Shown here in pieces: positions 48,845 through 57,761 of a DNA stretch of 64,000 bases. The translations under genes and the position numbers were made by a program. Each line of letters opens with the position of its first letter. Within the stretch, counting starts at the first letter, position 1. The DNA is from Bog-1181 sp964565765 (GTDB taxonomy: Bacteria > Oederibacteriota > PGYV01 > Palsa-1178), in the NCBI GenBank assembly GCA_964565765.1, contig CAZMGF010000005.1, positions 1-64,000 of the forward strand, in the 5' to 3' direction. A model generated the notes under the pieces. It did no database searches and had not been told where the DNA came from. It was given only the letters and a program-made list of their open reading frames with translations.

Positions 48845-50542
48845 TTATCTTGTCGCCGCCGGCTGCCTTACGTTCTGTTTTGCCGGCTGCTGCTGCGGCG
48901 CGGTTGTAGTATCCCCGGCAACCGTGTTTTCCGGTTTCGCAACGTCGCTTATTTCCCTCGATGGCCTGGATTCAACAGGCGGCGTGTCGTTGGAAACCGA
49001 TGATATGGCGTAGTAATATTTCTTGCCGACTTCAAGCCCCTTTAACATATAATGGACATCCCTGACCGGCGAGGCGTTTGCCTTGGCGTAGCCTTTTCCC
49101 GGCGTCTCTGTTATATAAATATTGTATCCTGCCGTTCTCGGCCCCGGCATTACTCCCCACCTGATATCGATGGCGCCGTTTTTCTCCACTTTGCTTGCCT
49201 GGGCTATCGGGAATATCTCCGGCGTGCCCGGCACAACAGGCGCGGGTACGACAGATGCTTCGTTCGAGTACGAGCTCTCTACAGGCGGGTACGTGTTGTT
49301 GATGGCGACAACCACGAAATAATACCTGGTGCCGTTCTGAAGCCCGTCTATGGTAACATAATTTTCCTTTATTCTTTTCGCTATGGGTATGTATCGTGAA
49401 CCCGGTGATTTCGACATATAAACCGCGTAACCCGTTACGTTCGGGTCGTCGTTGACTTCCCAGGTCAGGTTGACCGCGTTATTGGCAGGGTATGCTTTCA
49501 GGTCCTTCGGAGGCCTGACCACGCTGATTGCCCTGATTTCTTCCTTGGGCTGCCCGAACCTTAAAATAAGATCCACCCTGTGGGAATCGCCGAGATGTTC
49601 GGCATGGCCTATGTAAGCGTAATCAATTTCCCATGTGTCTTCCTTATATGAAACGCCGCCCGTGAAGCTTCCCGGCATGGTGGCAAAAGCCGTGTACCCT
49701 CCGCGTAATCCCAGATGATTTTTGAAGAACCATCCCTCGAGGCCCACGTGCAGCCTGTCCTCCTGCGGTGTAAGGGCGGTTATGGTAACGTTATTTACCG
49801 AATCATATATCGGCGTGTCCAGCGGCTCGCCGCTTATATTCATATCCTTAAAAAAGTCATAGTCAACTGCGAACACAAGATTGTCTTCTATATAATATGC
49901 CGAAGCTATTTTAAAGACGGTCGGAATCTGCTCTTCGCTTGTTCCGCCGGACCAGTAAAGGCTCGTATCTACGTCCTGGATAAACAATCCAAAATTAAGT
50001 TTTTTGCCCCACTGTGGAAGCGGTATCTGATAAAGCACCCCCATGTCCATGCCGAGCCCGTTCGCGATGCCCTGCAGATTAACTCCCGATGATGTTGTGT
50101 ATGAAGCTGTAGAATTATAGTTATAGTATTTCACATTTAAGCCTATGGAAAATGTCCTTTCCAGGTTGAGATTCGACGCGAAGCTGCCGGTTACGGTAAA
50201 TTCTTTTGTATTGTTCTTGTCACCGTGTATAAGAGAAGTTACCGAAAGCTGCCATGCCGTATCCTCAAAGAAGGGCGCTCCGAAAGAAAGATAAGTGTAA
50301 TACTCTTTCCCGTTGAGCAGCGGCCCCAGAAAAATGTCCATTTCCGCCCTGTTAAGCTGGGTTAATCCGGCCGCATTCCAGTATTCCGCGCTGCCGTCGT
50401 CGGAAATGGCGCCGAAAGCGTCGCCCATACCCGTGGCCCTTCCGCCTATTCCGAGCACTCCGCCTTTGTCAAAAGCTCCCCCAAAAGCCAAAGCCGCAAA
50501 CATTGCAAAAACCGCGGTAAGGAAAAGTAACTTTTTATTCAT
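48845..50542 (-). CDS. PorV/PorQ-family (UPF0164) outer-membrane protein with two FN3 domains
   Basis: A 565-residue secreted protein. After a signal peptide (about 1-20) comes the PorV/PorQ-type barrel (about 22-330), with the family's GARATGMGDAFGAISDDGSAEYWNAAGL-type opening (here GGRATGMGDAFGAI and EYWNAAGL). Two fibronectin type III domains follow (about 345-435 and 440-530; both contain YYFVVVAINN- or YYYAISSVSN-like strands), then a low-complexity Q/P-rich tail. PorV acts in type IX secretion in Bacteroidota; a structural outer-membrane role is equally possible. It lies 9 bp from the next PorV-like gene and just ahead of flgF. Confidence 0.84.
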   Translation of the reverse strand: MNKKLLFLTAVFAMFAALAFGGAFDKGGVLGIGGRATGMGDAFGAISDDGSAEYWNAAGLTQLNRAEMDIFLGPLLNGKEYYTYLSFGAPFFEDTAWQLSVTSLIHGDKNNTKEFTVTGSFASNLNLERTFSIGLNVKYYNYNSTASYTTSSGVNLQGIANGLGMDMGVLYQIPLPQWGKKLNFGLFIQDVDTSLYWSGGTSEEQIPTVFKIASAYYIEDNLVFAVDYDFFKDMNISGEPLDTPIYDSVNNVTITALTPQEDRLHVGLEGWFFKNHLGLRGGYTAFATMPGSFTGGVSYKEDTWEIDYAYIGHAEHLGDSHRVDLILRFGQPKEEIRAISVVRPPKDLKAYPANNAVNLTWEVNDDPNVTGYAVYMSKSPGSRYIPIAKRIKENYVTIDGLQNGTRYYFVVVAINNTYPPVESSYSNEASVVPAPVVPGTPEIFPIAQASKVEKNGAIDIRWGVMPGPRTAGYNIYITETPGKGYAKANASPVRDVHYMLKGLEVGKKYYYAISSVSNDTPPVESRPSREISDVAKPENTVAGDTTTAPQQQPAKQNVRQPAATR

Positions 50543-50551
50543 TGTTCACTC

Positions 50552-52726
50552 CTAAAAATTGGGATAAATTGCCTGCCCGTTCAGGTTGACATTCGAACCC
50601 ATTACCTGGTCAATTGTCATTGCTCCGCTGCCATTGATTGACATATTGGCGCCTCTTAACATCTGCTCAACTGTTATCTGTCCCCTGGCGTAATTTTCCG
50701 CCTGGGCAATCGGCACCGTCAGAAGCAGGCTGTTGTTGTTCCCATACACAGCGTTTACACCGATCCTGTCAATCGAATATCCCAGGCTCTCGGCTATGGA
50801 GCGTATTATGAGCCCCATTTCTTTCATGACATATTTCGGCTGCGTATTCTCAGTGTAATATTCCATATTAAAATTTTTTGTGCCGTCCGGATTTGTCGCG
50901 ATTGCCGCCGATCTTACGGCCGAGGCGTCAATATTCGGATAACCGAGTATGGTCACAGGGCCCGCCGCGCCACTCACGGACTGCGGGGACGCTGTAACAG
51001 TGGTCGGCGTTATAAAATATTCCGGCGACGGCCCCGGAGGAGCCACCGGTGTCGGTTTTGTCTTGGCTTTTTTAAGGGCCTCAAGGTCCCTTTTCATGCT
51101 TGATGCAAGCGTCTCTTCGTTCCCCTCATCCTTTGCCTTAAGATTATTCAGCAGCTTCCTCAAATCGTCAAGCACCTTTGGATTAACCCCCTCAATTACC
51201 GGTGTATAAATCTTTACGCTCTGCACCGGCGTTGAAGAAGTGCTTCCAAGCTTGTCGGTTGCCTCAAATATAAATGAATACTCCCCATCAGGAAGCACCT
51301 GGTATTTGTTGTCCGAACCGTTCCAGACTATCTGCGACGGCGGGACGCCTATGTCAACATATGATTTAACAAGATTGTTTTTGTTGTCAAGAATATTAAG
51401 CGCCCATCTGTCAATTCCGGCCTTTGATGCGGCGTTAAGCTTGAAAATAGCCGTCTCGCCGTTTTTCGGGGCGAATGAAAGGGGCTCAACAGCCGCGAAC
51501 ACATCGGGTGTGGGCAGTTTCCTGGCTACTTTTCCCCACATCCATGTCAGTGTTATCCAGTGTGAATCTCCTTCGTTTTCCGCTTCCTGGTCAAAAGGCA
51601 GTCCGTGCAGATAAGCGTAATCAATTCCTATAATATATCTTGCCGATACTCCGAGCGACATCCTCCATGGCTGCTGGTTCATCGGCCAGATGAGGCCGCC
51701 GCGCAGGGCAAAGTGGCCGTCTATGAACCACTGCTCAAATCCGAATTTTATCCTGTTCTGCTCGTCCTGAAATACGCCCGGGTCATTTACCGCATCCCAG
51801 TCTATTGAGAAGCTTGTTGTTTCCTTTTCAATGAGTTCGGTTGTCCTCATCGAAATCGCCACATCGGATGTGAAATAAAGGGGCATTGCCACCCCTGATG
51901 AATAATAATTGAATCGTCCTGAAATATCGCGCAGCATAATACCAATATTAAGGTCCTTTAAGAATTCGATAATACGGAGCTTGTAAAGGAAACCCAGATC
52001 AAGCGCCCACGCCCATGCGTTATAATCGGATCCTACGACATCCAGCATCCCGGCGTCGGAAAATTCATATTTAACGTTGACGCCGAAATCAAACGATTTG
52101 TCCGCGGTCAAAGGCGTCGAATATGTCAGGACGACCTGGTCCTCCTGGAAAGGCAGGTTCATATATGTGCGGTACATATTGCCCAGGAACTGCTGCATTG
52201 AAGGCACTATATCTCCGTACCACTGGGCATAAGTTCCCGGCGACATTGATGTGGGGGCGTCTCCGCTGAAAAGCCCGCCGGGCCCGATTCCCACGCCGCC
52301 GCCAACGTTGGGAATTTTAATATTGTTTGGATAAGCTCCGGTCGGGTGATAAAGTTTTTCATATGAAAGGGCGAAATACTGCCCGCCCAGGGCCATGTCA
52401 AATGTGGCGAAATCGGTGTAAGGAACCCCGTTGTAAAGCGAACCGCCCGTCCAGGATAATTCATTGTGATCCATCTGGGCAAGCCCCGCGGGATTGTAAT
52501 AAACAGCTGAAGCGTCGTCGGCAATGGCCGCAAACGCCTCCCCCATTCCGAGCGCCCTCGCGCCTACCCCGTAGGGGTTCCACTTATTGAAAAAGGGATA
52601 TGTCGTTTTTGATTCCCACTGAATTGCCAGAGTATCCAGTTCGTCCTGGTTTACAGCAAGAATAATAGAATTCTGAATGAAGACAAAAATAGATAAAAGC
52701 AAAAACAGGAATATACTTTTTCGCAC
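50552..52726 (-). CDS. PorV/PorQ-family outer-membrane protein with FlgD-Ig-like domain
   Basis: A 724-residue protein. Signal peptide about 1-24; PorV/PorQ-like barrel about 40-400 with GARALGMGEAFAAIADDASA and VYYNPAGLAQM; an immunoglobulin-like domain of the FlgD type about 420-510 (WNGSDNKYQVLPDGEYSF); a coiled, proline-rich linker; and an unrecognised C-terminal domain (about 600-724). The GTG at 52726 is chosen as start because GGAGG lies five bases ahead; an open frame to 52756 has no such site. It heads the run that continues into the flagellar genes, and a good promoter lies upstream. Confidence 0.82.
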   Translation of the reverse strand: MRKSIFLFLLLSIFVFIQNSIILAVNQDELDTLAIQWESKTTYPFFNKWNPYGVGARALGMGEAFAAIADDASAVYYNPAGLAQMDHNELSWTGGSLYNGVPYTDFATFDMALGGQYFALSYEKLYHPTGAYPNNIKIPNVGGGVGIGPGGLFSGDAPTSMSPGTYAQWYGDIVPSMQQFLGNMYRTYMNLPFQEDQVVLTYSTPLTADKSFDFGVNVKYEFSDAGMLDVVGSDYNAWAWALDLGFLYKLRIIEFLKDLNIGIMLRDISGRFNYYSSGVAMPLYFTSDVAISMRTTELIEKETTSFSIDWDAVNDPGVFQDEQNRIKFGFEQWFIDGHFALRGGLIWPMNQQPWRMSLGVSARYIIGIDYAYLHGLPFDQEAENEGDSHWITLTWMWGKVARKLPTPDVFAAVEPLSFAPKNGETAIFKLNAASKAGIDRWALNILDNKNNLVKSYVDIGVPPSQIVWNGSDNKYQVLPDGEYSFIFEATDKLGSTSSTPVQSVKIYTPVIEGVNPKVLDDLRKLLNNLKAKDEGNEETLASSMKRDLEALKKAKTKPTPVAPPGPSPEYFITPTTVTASPQSVSGAAGPVTILGYPNIDASAVRSAAIATNPDGTKNFNMEYYTENTQPKYVMKEMGLIIRSIAESLGYSIDRIGVNAVYGNNNSLLLTVPIAQAENYARGQITVEQMLRGANMSINGSGAMTIDQVMGSNVNLNGQAIYPNF

Positions 52727-52804
52727 AATATCCTCCCGATGCGTATAATATTCCAATATGTAAAAACAAGTTGCAACTCTGAAAGCTATCCAACTAATTT
52801 ATTT

Positions 52805-52833
52805 AATTTAACATAATATAATTTTTATGTCAA
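52805..52833 (-). promoter_or_regulatory. Sigma-70 promoter of the PorV-flagellar run
   Basis: Minus strand: perfect TTGACA (52828-52833), 17-base spacer, TAAATT (52805-52810). Leader to the GTG at 52726 is about 70 nt. The remaining 52757-52907 region is AT-rich and shows no gene. Confidence 0.7.
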
Positions 52834-52907
52834 TTTATTTTTTTCCCGCCTTAAAAATAAGGGGCTTTTTAAGATAAAAAGCGGTAAAAGAAGGGTTATT
52901 TAAAGGA

Positions 52908-53654
52908 TTAACCGGCGGAAAATTCAGCCATGTTTTTTCTGTATTTTTTGGGCACAAGCCTGGCCTGCAGTGCCGTGTTTTTCCTTTCCCTTATGGCCAT
53001 TACATTAAAATATGTACGCCACATCAATTCAAAATCAACTGTTTTTCCCTCTTTATTCCCGAACTCAAAGTCCGCTGTTTTTTTATAATAAATCCTGCCT
53101 GATGAATAAAATGCCGAAATCCCCCTTATGGCGTCATGTATTATCCAGTCCTGCGATGACAATCTCAGGCTGAAATGACGGGCAAGCAAAGCCAGAATAT
53201 TGTGTTCCGGTTCAACCTTTGCGTAAAATTTCCCCGGTTTTACCTCGGCAAACCTCAGAAACCCCTTTAACCTGTGCGCCTCGCCCATTGTCTTTTTCGC
53301 CGCCCTGTAAACCCGCATTACACGGTCATCCGCCAGATTTGAATTTACACGGGCTCCTTCCCTGACGGCAAGTTTTATATAGTCCAGTATATCTTTTTCA
53401 ACGCCTTTTATTTCGGAAAGCAGGGCCCAGGCGGCCATATTGAGCCCCTCTCTGGTTGCGCTTGATTCCAGAAGCTTTTTCATAGACTCCGCCGCTTCAT
53501 GGTCGGTGTTTATTTCTTCCCTGCGATCGAAGAGCCCTTCCTGTGCCTCTTCGCGTCCGGCGGCCTGTATGTCAAATTCAGTCTCCTCCATCATAAGGCG
53601 CAGGCATACGGTAAAAAAACCATCAGGCGTACCGTCGTATATATATATATTCAC
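52908..53654 (-). CDS. TIGR03915-family DNA metabolism protein (DUF4130)
   Basis: A 248-residue protein opening IYIYDGTPDGFFTVCL, the family signature, with the DUF4130 region toward the C-terminus (FLRFAEVKPGKFYAKVEPEHNI shortened here to FLRFAEVKPGKFYAK, then DWIIHDAIR). It is nearly always encoded beside the TIGR03916 radical SAM protein, as here with a 4-bp overlap, and the pair is presumed to act in DNA modification or repair. Biochemistry is unknown. Confidence 0.88.
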   Translation of the reverse strand: MNIYIYDGTPDGFFTVCLRLMMEETEFDIQAAGREEAQEGLFDRREEINTDHEAAESMKKLLESSATREGLNMAAWALLSEIKGVEKDILDYIKLAVREGARVNSNLADDRVMRVYRAAKKTMGEAHRLKGFLRFAEVKPGKFYAKVEPEHNILALLARHFSLRLSSQDWIIHDAIRGISAFYSSGRIYYKKTADFEFGNKEGKTVDFELMWRTYFNVMAIRERKNTALQARLVPKKYRKNMAEFSAG

Positions 53655-54922
53655 GCTCCCGCCCCTTTAACGCCGCCGGCGCCGTTAAATCCCGGCAGAG
53701 CCGCCGCTGGCGGGGCGAATAATTCAAGCTGTCCGCCGCCGCCTGAAGGCCCCTTTTCAAGAAGCCCCTGCCTTATATTTTTTTCCCTCATGTTGATGCC
53801 CGCCGCGTGGTATCCGTTGACGGTCAGAAAGTATTTTGCCCTTTTTATTACAACTCCCAGTTTTTTTAGGTCATCGACAGCGGGTAATTTTACCCTGCGC
53901 GCCGCGATGAGCCTGCGCGCGCTTTTAACACCAATACCCGGAACGCGCAGCAGTTCTTCATAAGCGGCATTTTTTATTTCCACAGGAAAATATCGCAGGT
54001 TGCGCAGGGCCCAGGCGGATTTAGGATCAAGCCGCGCGTCAAAATAAGGGTCCGCATCGTCCAGAATTTCATCAGCGGAAAAGCCGTAAAACCGCATCAG
54101 CCAGTCGGCCTGATAAAGGCGGTTCTCCAGCAGCATCCGGGGCGGCCCGGCCAGGGAGAGCCTTTTATCATTATTCACATGGACATAAGCGGAATAATAA
54201 ACTCTTTTAAGTTTCATGCCGCTGTAAAGCCTTTCTGTGAGCGTTACAATTGATTTGTCGGTTTCTTTTACGGCGCCTATTATAAGCTGCGTGGACTGGC
54301 CGGCGGGCACAAAGACCGGCGCGCTTTTCAATATTTTTCTTTCGCTGCCGTAGAGCTCAATAGACTTTTTTATCTGTTCCATTGGGGACTTTATATCGTC
54401 CATTCTTTTATCCGGTGCGAGCAGTTTTAAACCCGTTTCGTCGGCCATCTCCATATTAATGCTCATGCGGTCAACAAGCCTGCCGGCCCTGTCAATTAGC
54501 CCCGGCGAGGCCCCCGGTATGCCCTTCATATGTATATAGCCGTTAAAAAAATATGTTTTTCTCAGCAGTTCGGCTGTTTTAACCATGAGCTCCATGGTAT
54601 GGTCCGGCGAGACAAGCACCGCAGAGCTTAAGAAAAGTCCTTCTATATAATTACGCCTGTAAAAATCAATTGTCAGCCGCGCGGCTTCCTCCGGCGAAAA
54701 TGAGGCGCGCGCAATATCATTTGACCTGCGGTTTATGCAGTAAGCGCAGTCAAGGGAGCAGGCGTTTGTCAGCAGTATTTTGAGCAGCGAGATGCATCTT
54801 CCGTCAGCCGTGAAAGTGTGGCAGACCCCTGACGGCGCCGCATTGCCGGTTCCGCCAGTAGTGTGTTTTCTGAAACTTCCGGACGAAGAGCAGGAAACGT
54901 CATACTTCGCCCCTTCTCCCAA
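53651..54922 (-). CDS. Putative DNA modification/repair radical SAM protein (TIGR03916)
   Basis: A radical SAM protein with cluster cysteines C55, C59 and C62 in NACSLDCAYC, and a helix-hairpin-helix DNA-binding motif near the C-terminus (LLRVPGIGVKSARRL). It ends with a glycine-rich tail. Numbering is from the TTG at 54922. Relatives begin a few residues earlier, and the in-frame codons upstream read LELSEKLRI, so the true start may be a CTG at 54949; no in-frame ATG or GTG exists. It pairs with the TIGR03915 gene and has a strong promoter with a palindrome. Confidence 0.9.
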   Translation of the reverse strand: MGEGAKYDVSCSSSGSFRKHTTGGTGNAAPSGVCHTFTADGRCISLLKILLTNACSLDCAYCINRRSNDIARASFSPEEAARLTIDFYRRNYIEGLFLSSAVLVSPDHTMELMVKTAELLRKTYFFNGYIHMKGIPGASPGLIDRAGRLVDRMSINMEMADETGLKLLAPDKRMDDIKSPMEQIKKSIELYGSERKILKSAPVFVPAGQSTQLIIGAVKETDKSIVTLTERLYSGMKLKRVYYSAYVHVNNDKRLSLAGPPRMLLENRLYQADWLMRFYGFSADEILDDADPYFDARLDPKSAWALRNLRYFPVEIKNAAYEELLRVPGIGVKSARRLIAARRVKLPAVDDLKKLGVVIKRAKYFLTVNGYHAAGINMREKNIRQGLLEKGPSGGGGQLELFAPPAAALPGFNGAGGVKGAGA

Positions 54923-54960
54923 TATTCTGAGCTTTTCAGATAGTTCCAGGTTGCACCGCC

Positions 54961-54990
54961 GTGTATAATGTATTTGATAAAATTATACAC
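54961..54990. promoter_or_regulatory. Palindromic operator candidate over the -10 box
   Basis: GTGTATAAT (54961-54969) and ATTATACAC (54982-54990) are perfect 9-bp inverted arms separated by 12 bp. The upstream arm contains the -10 TATAAT, so a dimeric protein bound here would block RNA polymerase. Confidence 0.6.
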
Positions 54991-55010
54991 TTTGTATGTT
55001 TTTTTGTCAA
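54982..55010 (-). promoter_or_regulatory. Consensus sigma-70 promoter of the TIGR03916-TIGR03915 pair
   Basis: Minus strand: TTGACA (55005-55010), 17-base spacer, TATAAT (54982-54987): a full consensus match in both boxes and spacing. The region is shared with the end of the DUF4416 gene (55043). Confidence 0.85.
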
Positions 55011-55042
55011 TAAAGAAGTTTACTTTTCCTGGAGGGGGCGTG

Positions 55043-55567
55043 TCAGATGCTTTTTCTGTATAAACGCCTTGCTTCGTTGAAAAATTCAATGGATTCCTTT
55101 TTTGCGTAATCGGGATATGTCCATTCAAGCGTTGTGTATGAATCCCCTATGTAGCGCAGGGTCACTTCGGCCCAGATGGATGACCCTATATAAATCCTGT
55201 GGGTAAAATTTTTTGTGGAAGCCAGCACAAGCTTCGGCTCGGAGATGAGCCCCGGGTCAATGTTAATACGCCTCCTGTCCGAGCCCGGAAAGAGAAATTT
55301 TTCCTCGACTGAATTGGTAAATAATTTCATTGCGGCAAGCTCCGAGGGATCCACGAGAGAGGCAAAAGCCAAAAATCTGCGTTTCAGGAGAGGCCCCATC
55401 TCCTGTTCATAATAATCCGTGTGCTCGAATTTTTTTTCAAGGGAGTCGAGTTCCACGGCTCCGAATTTTTCCGCGAGCATGGAGACCGCGGCCGTAAAAT
55501 CGGCGTTTGACGAATAAATAAATCCGGCTATTATTTTTTCCTTTTTGGGGGGCCTTAACACTGCCAT
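55043..55567 (-). CDS. DUF4416 family protein
   Basis: A 174-residue cytoplasmic protein of the DUF4416 family, recognised from IIAGFIYSSNADF, the TDYYEQEMG segment and the closing TLEWTYPDYAKKESIEFF. Members occur in diverse anaerobes and have no known role. It lies 4 bp after the MFS gene and ends 33 bp before the -35 of the radical SAM promoter. Confidence 0.85.
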   Translation of the reverse strand: MAVLRPPKKEKIIAGFIYSSNADFTAAVSMLAEKFGAVELDSLEKKFEHTDYYEQEMGPLLKRRFLAFASLVDPSELAAMKLFTNSVEEKFLFPGSDRRRINIDPGLISEPKLVLASTKNFTHRIYIGSSIWAEVTLRYIGDSYTTLEWTYPDYAKKESIEFFNEARRLYRKSI

Positions 55568-55571
55568 ATTT

Positions 55572-56798
55572 CTATTTTTCCTTTACCCTTCTCCACAATG
55601 TAAGAAAACCGTATGTAAACAGGGCAATGCCCGAATACAGCACTATGTGCTGCTCTTTGACGAACCTGGCGAGCACACCCGTAAGCGAAGTCGCGGCCGC
55701 GAGCCCTACTCCCCTTAATATATAATATGTGGAAAATATCCTTCCCCTTAATTTTTCAGGGGTGTTTTTCTGTATCATTGTCTCCGCTATGGATATTATC
55801 ATAACGGCCCCGATGCCCGCGGCAACCGCCACAAAAAGCAGGTAGAAAAAATCAGGGAAAATATAAAGGGTGATTACCAGGGCCCCGAGTATCGGGAAGA
55901 TTACCCTTATAAGGACCTCTTCCTTGACCCAGTTCAAAAGCGATTTTACAATGAACATGCCCGCCACGAGCCCGATGCCGAGAAAGGCCTGCATGAACCC
56001 GAGCGCCTTTATATCTTTAATATGCAACCCGCTGTTGTTTATTATTATGTGAATAAAGTTGCCCGTAAGGGCGATATAAAAGAACCCTACGGCTATCATC
56101 AATAAAAACACCCTGCGCATCACAAAAAACACCTTCGCGTTGGTCATAAGAAACGTAAGGCCGCGTACAAAATCATTCCATACAACAACCGCTTCGTTCT
56201 TCGGGAGGGTGATTTCACCCTCCTTAGGCCTTACAAACATCACCGTAATAAATACAGCCGCGTAAATTATCGAGTTGATAAAAAGCGCCTTCTGCGGCCC
56301 TATCTCGGCGATTATGACGCCGCTGGCGGCGTATGTCAGAATCTGCACAACAATGGCGGTTGTCGCTGAAAGCGAGTTCGCGTCAAGCAGGTCCTTTTCT
56401 TCCACAATATGGGGTATTAGAGCGGATTTTGCCGGAATAAAAAACTGTGAAACAACGGATATCATAAAAACCAGAAGGTAAACATACGCGCCCCTAGCCT
56501 TGTCCGCCACAAGCAGATATATTACGAATATAAGCAGCCCCCTGCATATTGCGGCCACCGCGAGTATGTTCCTTTTTTTAAAACGGTCGACAAAGACTCC
56601 GGCGATGGGGCCTAGCACAAGTATCGGGAGCCCTATCCAGAACATAAGCATGGACATGTTCCCCGCCGCGGAGCCGTCCACCCTGAGCGACATTGCCCAG
56701 CCGATGAGCGCCATGAGCGTAAAGCTGTCGCCTATCTGCTCGATCATCTGTGCCGCCCATAAAGTCACAAAATTCCTGTTATTAAAGACCTGTTTCAT
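55572..56798 (-). CDS. MFS transporter (MFS_3-like)
   Basis: A 408-residue inner-membrane protein with about 12 hydrophobic segments. It opens NRNFVTLWAAQMIEQIGDSFT, and the loop after helix 2 reads GVFVDRFKKRN, the family motif. FIPAKSALIPHIVEEKDLLDANSL matches the EntS/macrolide-efflux branch (shortened here to PAKSALIPHIV). Probably an exporter of a small molecule; substrate unknown. It is 50 bp from miaA and followed by DUF4416. Confidence 0.86.
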   Translation of the reverse strand: MKQVFNNRNFVTLWAAQMIEQIGDSFTLMALIGWAMSLRVDGSAAGNMSMLMFWIGLPILVLGPIAGVFVDRFKKRNILAVAAICRGLLIFVIYLLVADKARGAYVYLLVFMISVVSQFFIPAKSALIPHIVEEKDLLDANSLSATTAIVVQILTYAASGVIIAEIGPQKALFINSIIYAAVFITVMFVRPKEGEITLPKNEAVVVWNDFVRGLTFLMTNAKVFFVMRRVFLLMIAVGFFYIALTGNFIHIIINNSGLHIKDIKALGFMQAFLGIGLVAGMFIVKSLLNWVKEEVLIRVIFPILGALVITLYIFPDFFYLLFVAVAAGIGAVMIISIAETMIQKNTPEKLRGRIFSTYYILRGVGLAAATSLTGVLARFVKEQHIVLYSGIALFTYGFLTLWRRVKEK

Positions 56799-56848
56799 TA
56801 TTTACCACCCTTTTAGTATTTAAATATTCCCTTTACCCTGCGGAAAGT

Positions 56849-57757
56849 TTATATTTTACCGGCAATAATGCCGGCTATCTTCTTATCCGTGAGCCCGTCC
56901 GTATTGATGCGGACAGCCTCTGGATATTTTTTGAACCAGGTTTCCTGGCGCTTGGCGTAATTGCGCGTCGCGCTCTTTATCATGCCAACCGCGGCTTCAT
57001 AAGAAAGGAGCCCTTTTATATACTGCGCCATTTCTTTGTAGCCAATGGCCTGCATGGCCGTTTCCCCGGGTAAGAAACCGGAATCAAGAAGATTTTTAAC
57101 CTCTCCCACCAGTCCACGTTGTAGCATCCCGTCAACCCTTTTGTCAAGCCTTTCATACAGCACGCTTCGTGGAAGCTCAAGAATAAACATTTTATAACTG
57201 TCCTTATATATTGTATCCGCGGCTGCGCCCCTGATTTCCCTTAATGTTTTGCCGGAGGATTTAATCTGTTCAATGGCGCGCAGCACCCGCCTGCTGTTCT
57301 TCAAATCAATTTCCGCGGCCGCCAGAGGATCCAGAGCAGCCAGGATTGCCGCCATATGCTCCAGCCCCTTCTCCGCGAGTTCCTTACGCAGTGCTTCCCT
57401 TAAATCCCCGCCAGCTGCGTCGCCCGGCGAAAGGCCGCGTATCATTGAATTTATATAAAGCCCGGTCCCGCCGGCGATAATGGCTGTTTTTCCGGATGCC
57501 CTGATTGAATCCGCGGCTTTTTCCGCCAGTTCCTTGAAGAGCGCTGCGGAAAAATTTTCATGGGGTGAGGCTTCATTTATAAGATGATGTTTGATTCCCC
57601 TCATTTCTTCAGCGGTGAGTTTACAGGTCCCTATATCCATTCCCCTGTAAACCTGCATGGAATCCGCCGATATAATCTCGGCGCCTATTATCCCGGCCAG
57701 GCTCACGGCGGCCCCTGATTTTCCCGTGGCTGTCGCGCCGGCAATTATTACCAGCAT
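56849..57757 (-). CDS. miaA: tRNA dimethylallyltransferase
   Basis: Transfers the dimethylallyl group to A37 of UNN-decoding tRNAs. The P-loop GATATGKS is near the N-terminus, followed by ISADSMQVYRGMDIGT, and the C-terminal QAIGYKEMAQY and TRNYAKRQETWFKK motifs are present. The ATG at 57757 is chosen: it gives the standard MLVIIAGATATGKS start and lies just after the mutL stop. An earlier in-frame ATG at 57799 would add residues inside mutL. Length 302 is normal. Confidence 0.95.
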   Translation of the reverse strand: MLVIIAGATATGKSGAAVSLAGIIGAEIISADSMQVYRGMDIGTCKLTAEEMRGIKHHLINEASPHENFSAALFKELAEKAADSIRASGKTAIIAGGTGLYINSMIRGLSPGDAAGGDLREALRKELAEKGLEHMAAILAALDPLAAAEIDLKNSRRVLRAIEQIKSSGKTLREIRGAAADTIYKDSYKMFILELPRSVLYERLDKRVDGMLQRGLVGEVKNLLDSGFLPGETAMQAIGYKEMAQYIKGLLSYEAAVGMIKSATRNYAKRQETWFKKYPEAVRINTDGLTDKKIAGIIAGKI

Positions 57758-57761
57758 AAAA

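Noticed and set aside
52840..52875. Possible terminator stem CCCCTTA/TAAGGCGGG after the TIGR03915 gene
   Set aside because: The stem needs a bulge and is followed on the minus strand by A, not T, residues.
54769..55128. Minus-strand open frame of 119 codons across the radical SAM promoter
   Set aside because: It covers the consensus promoter and palindrome and overlaps the start of the radical SAM gene in another frame; no family resemblance.
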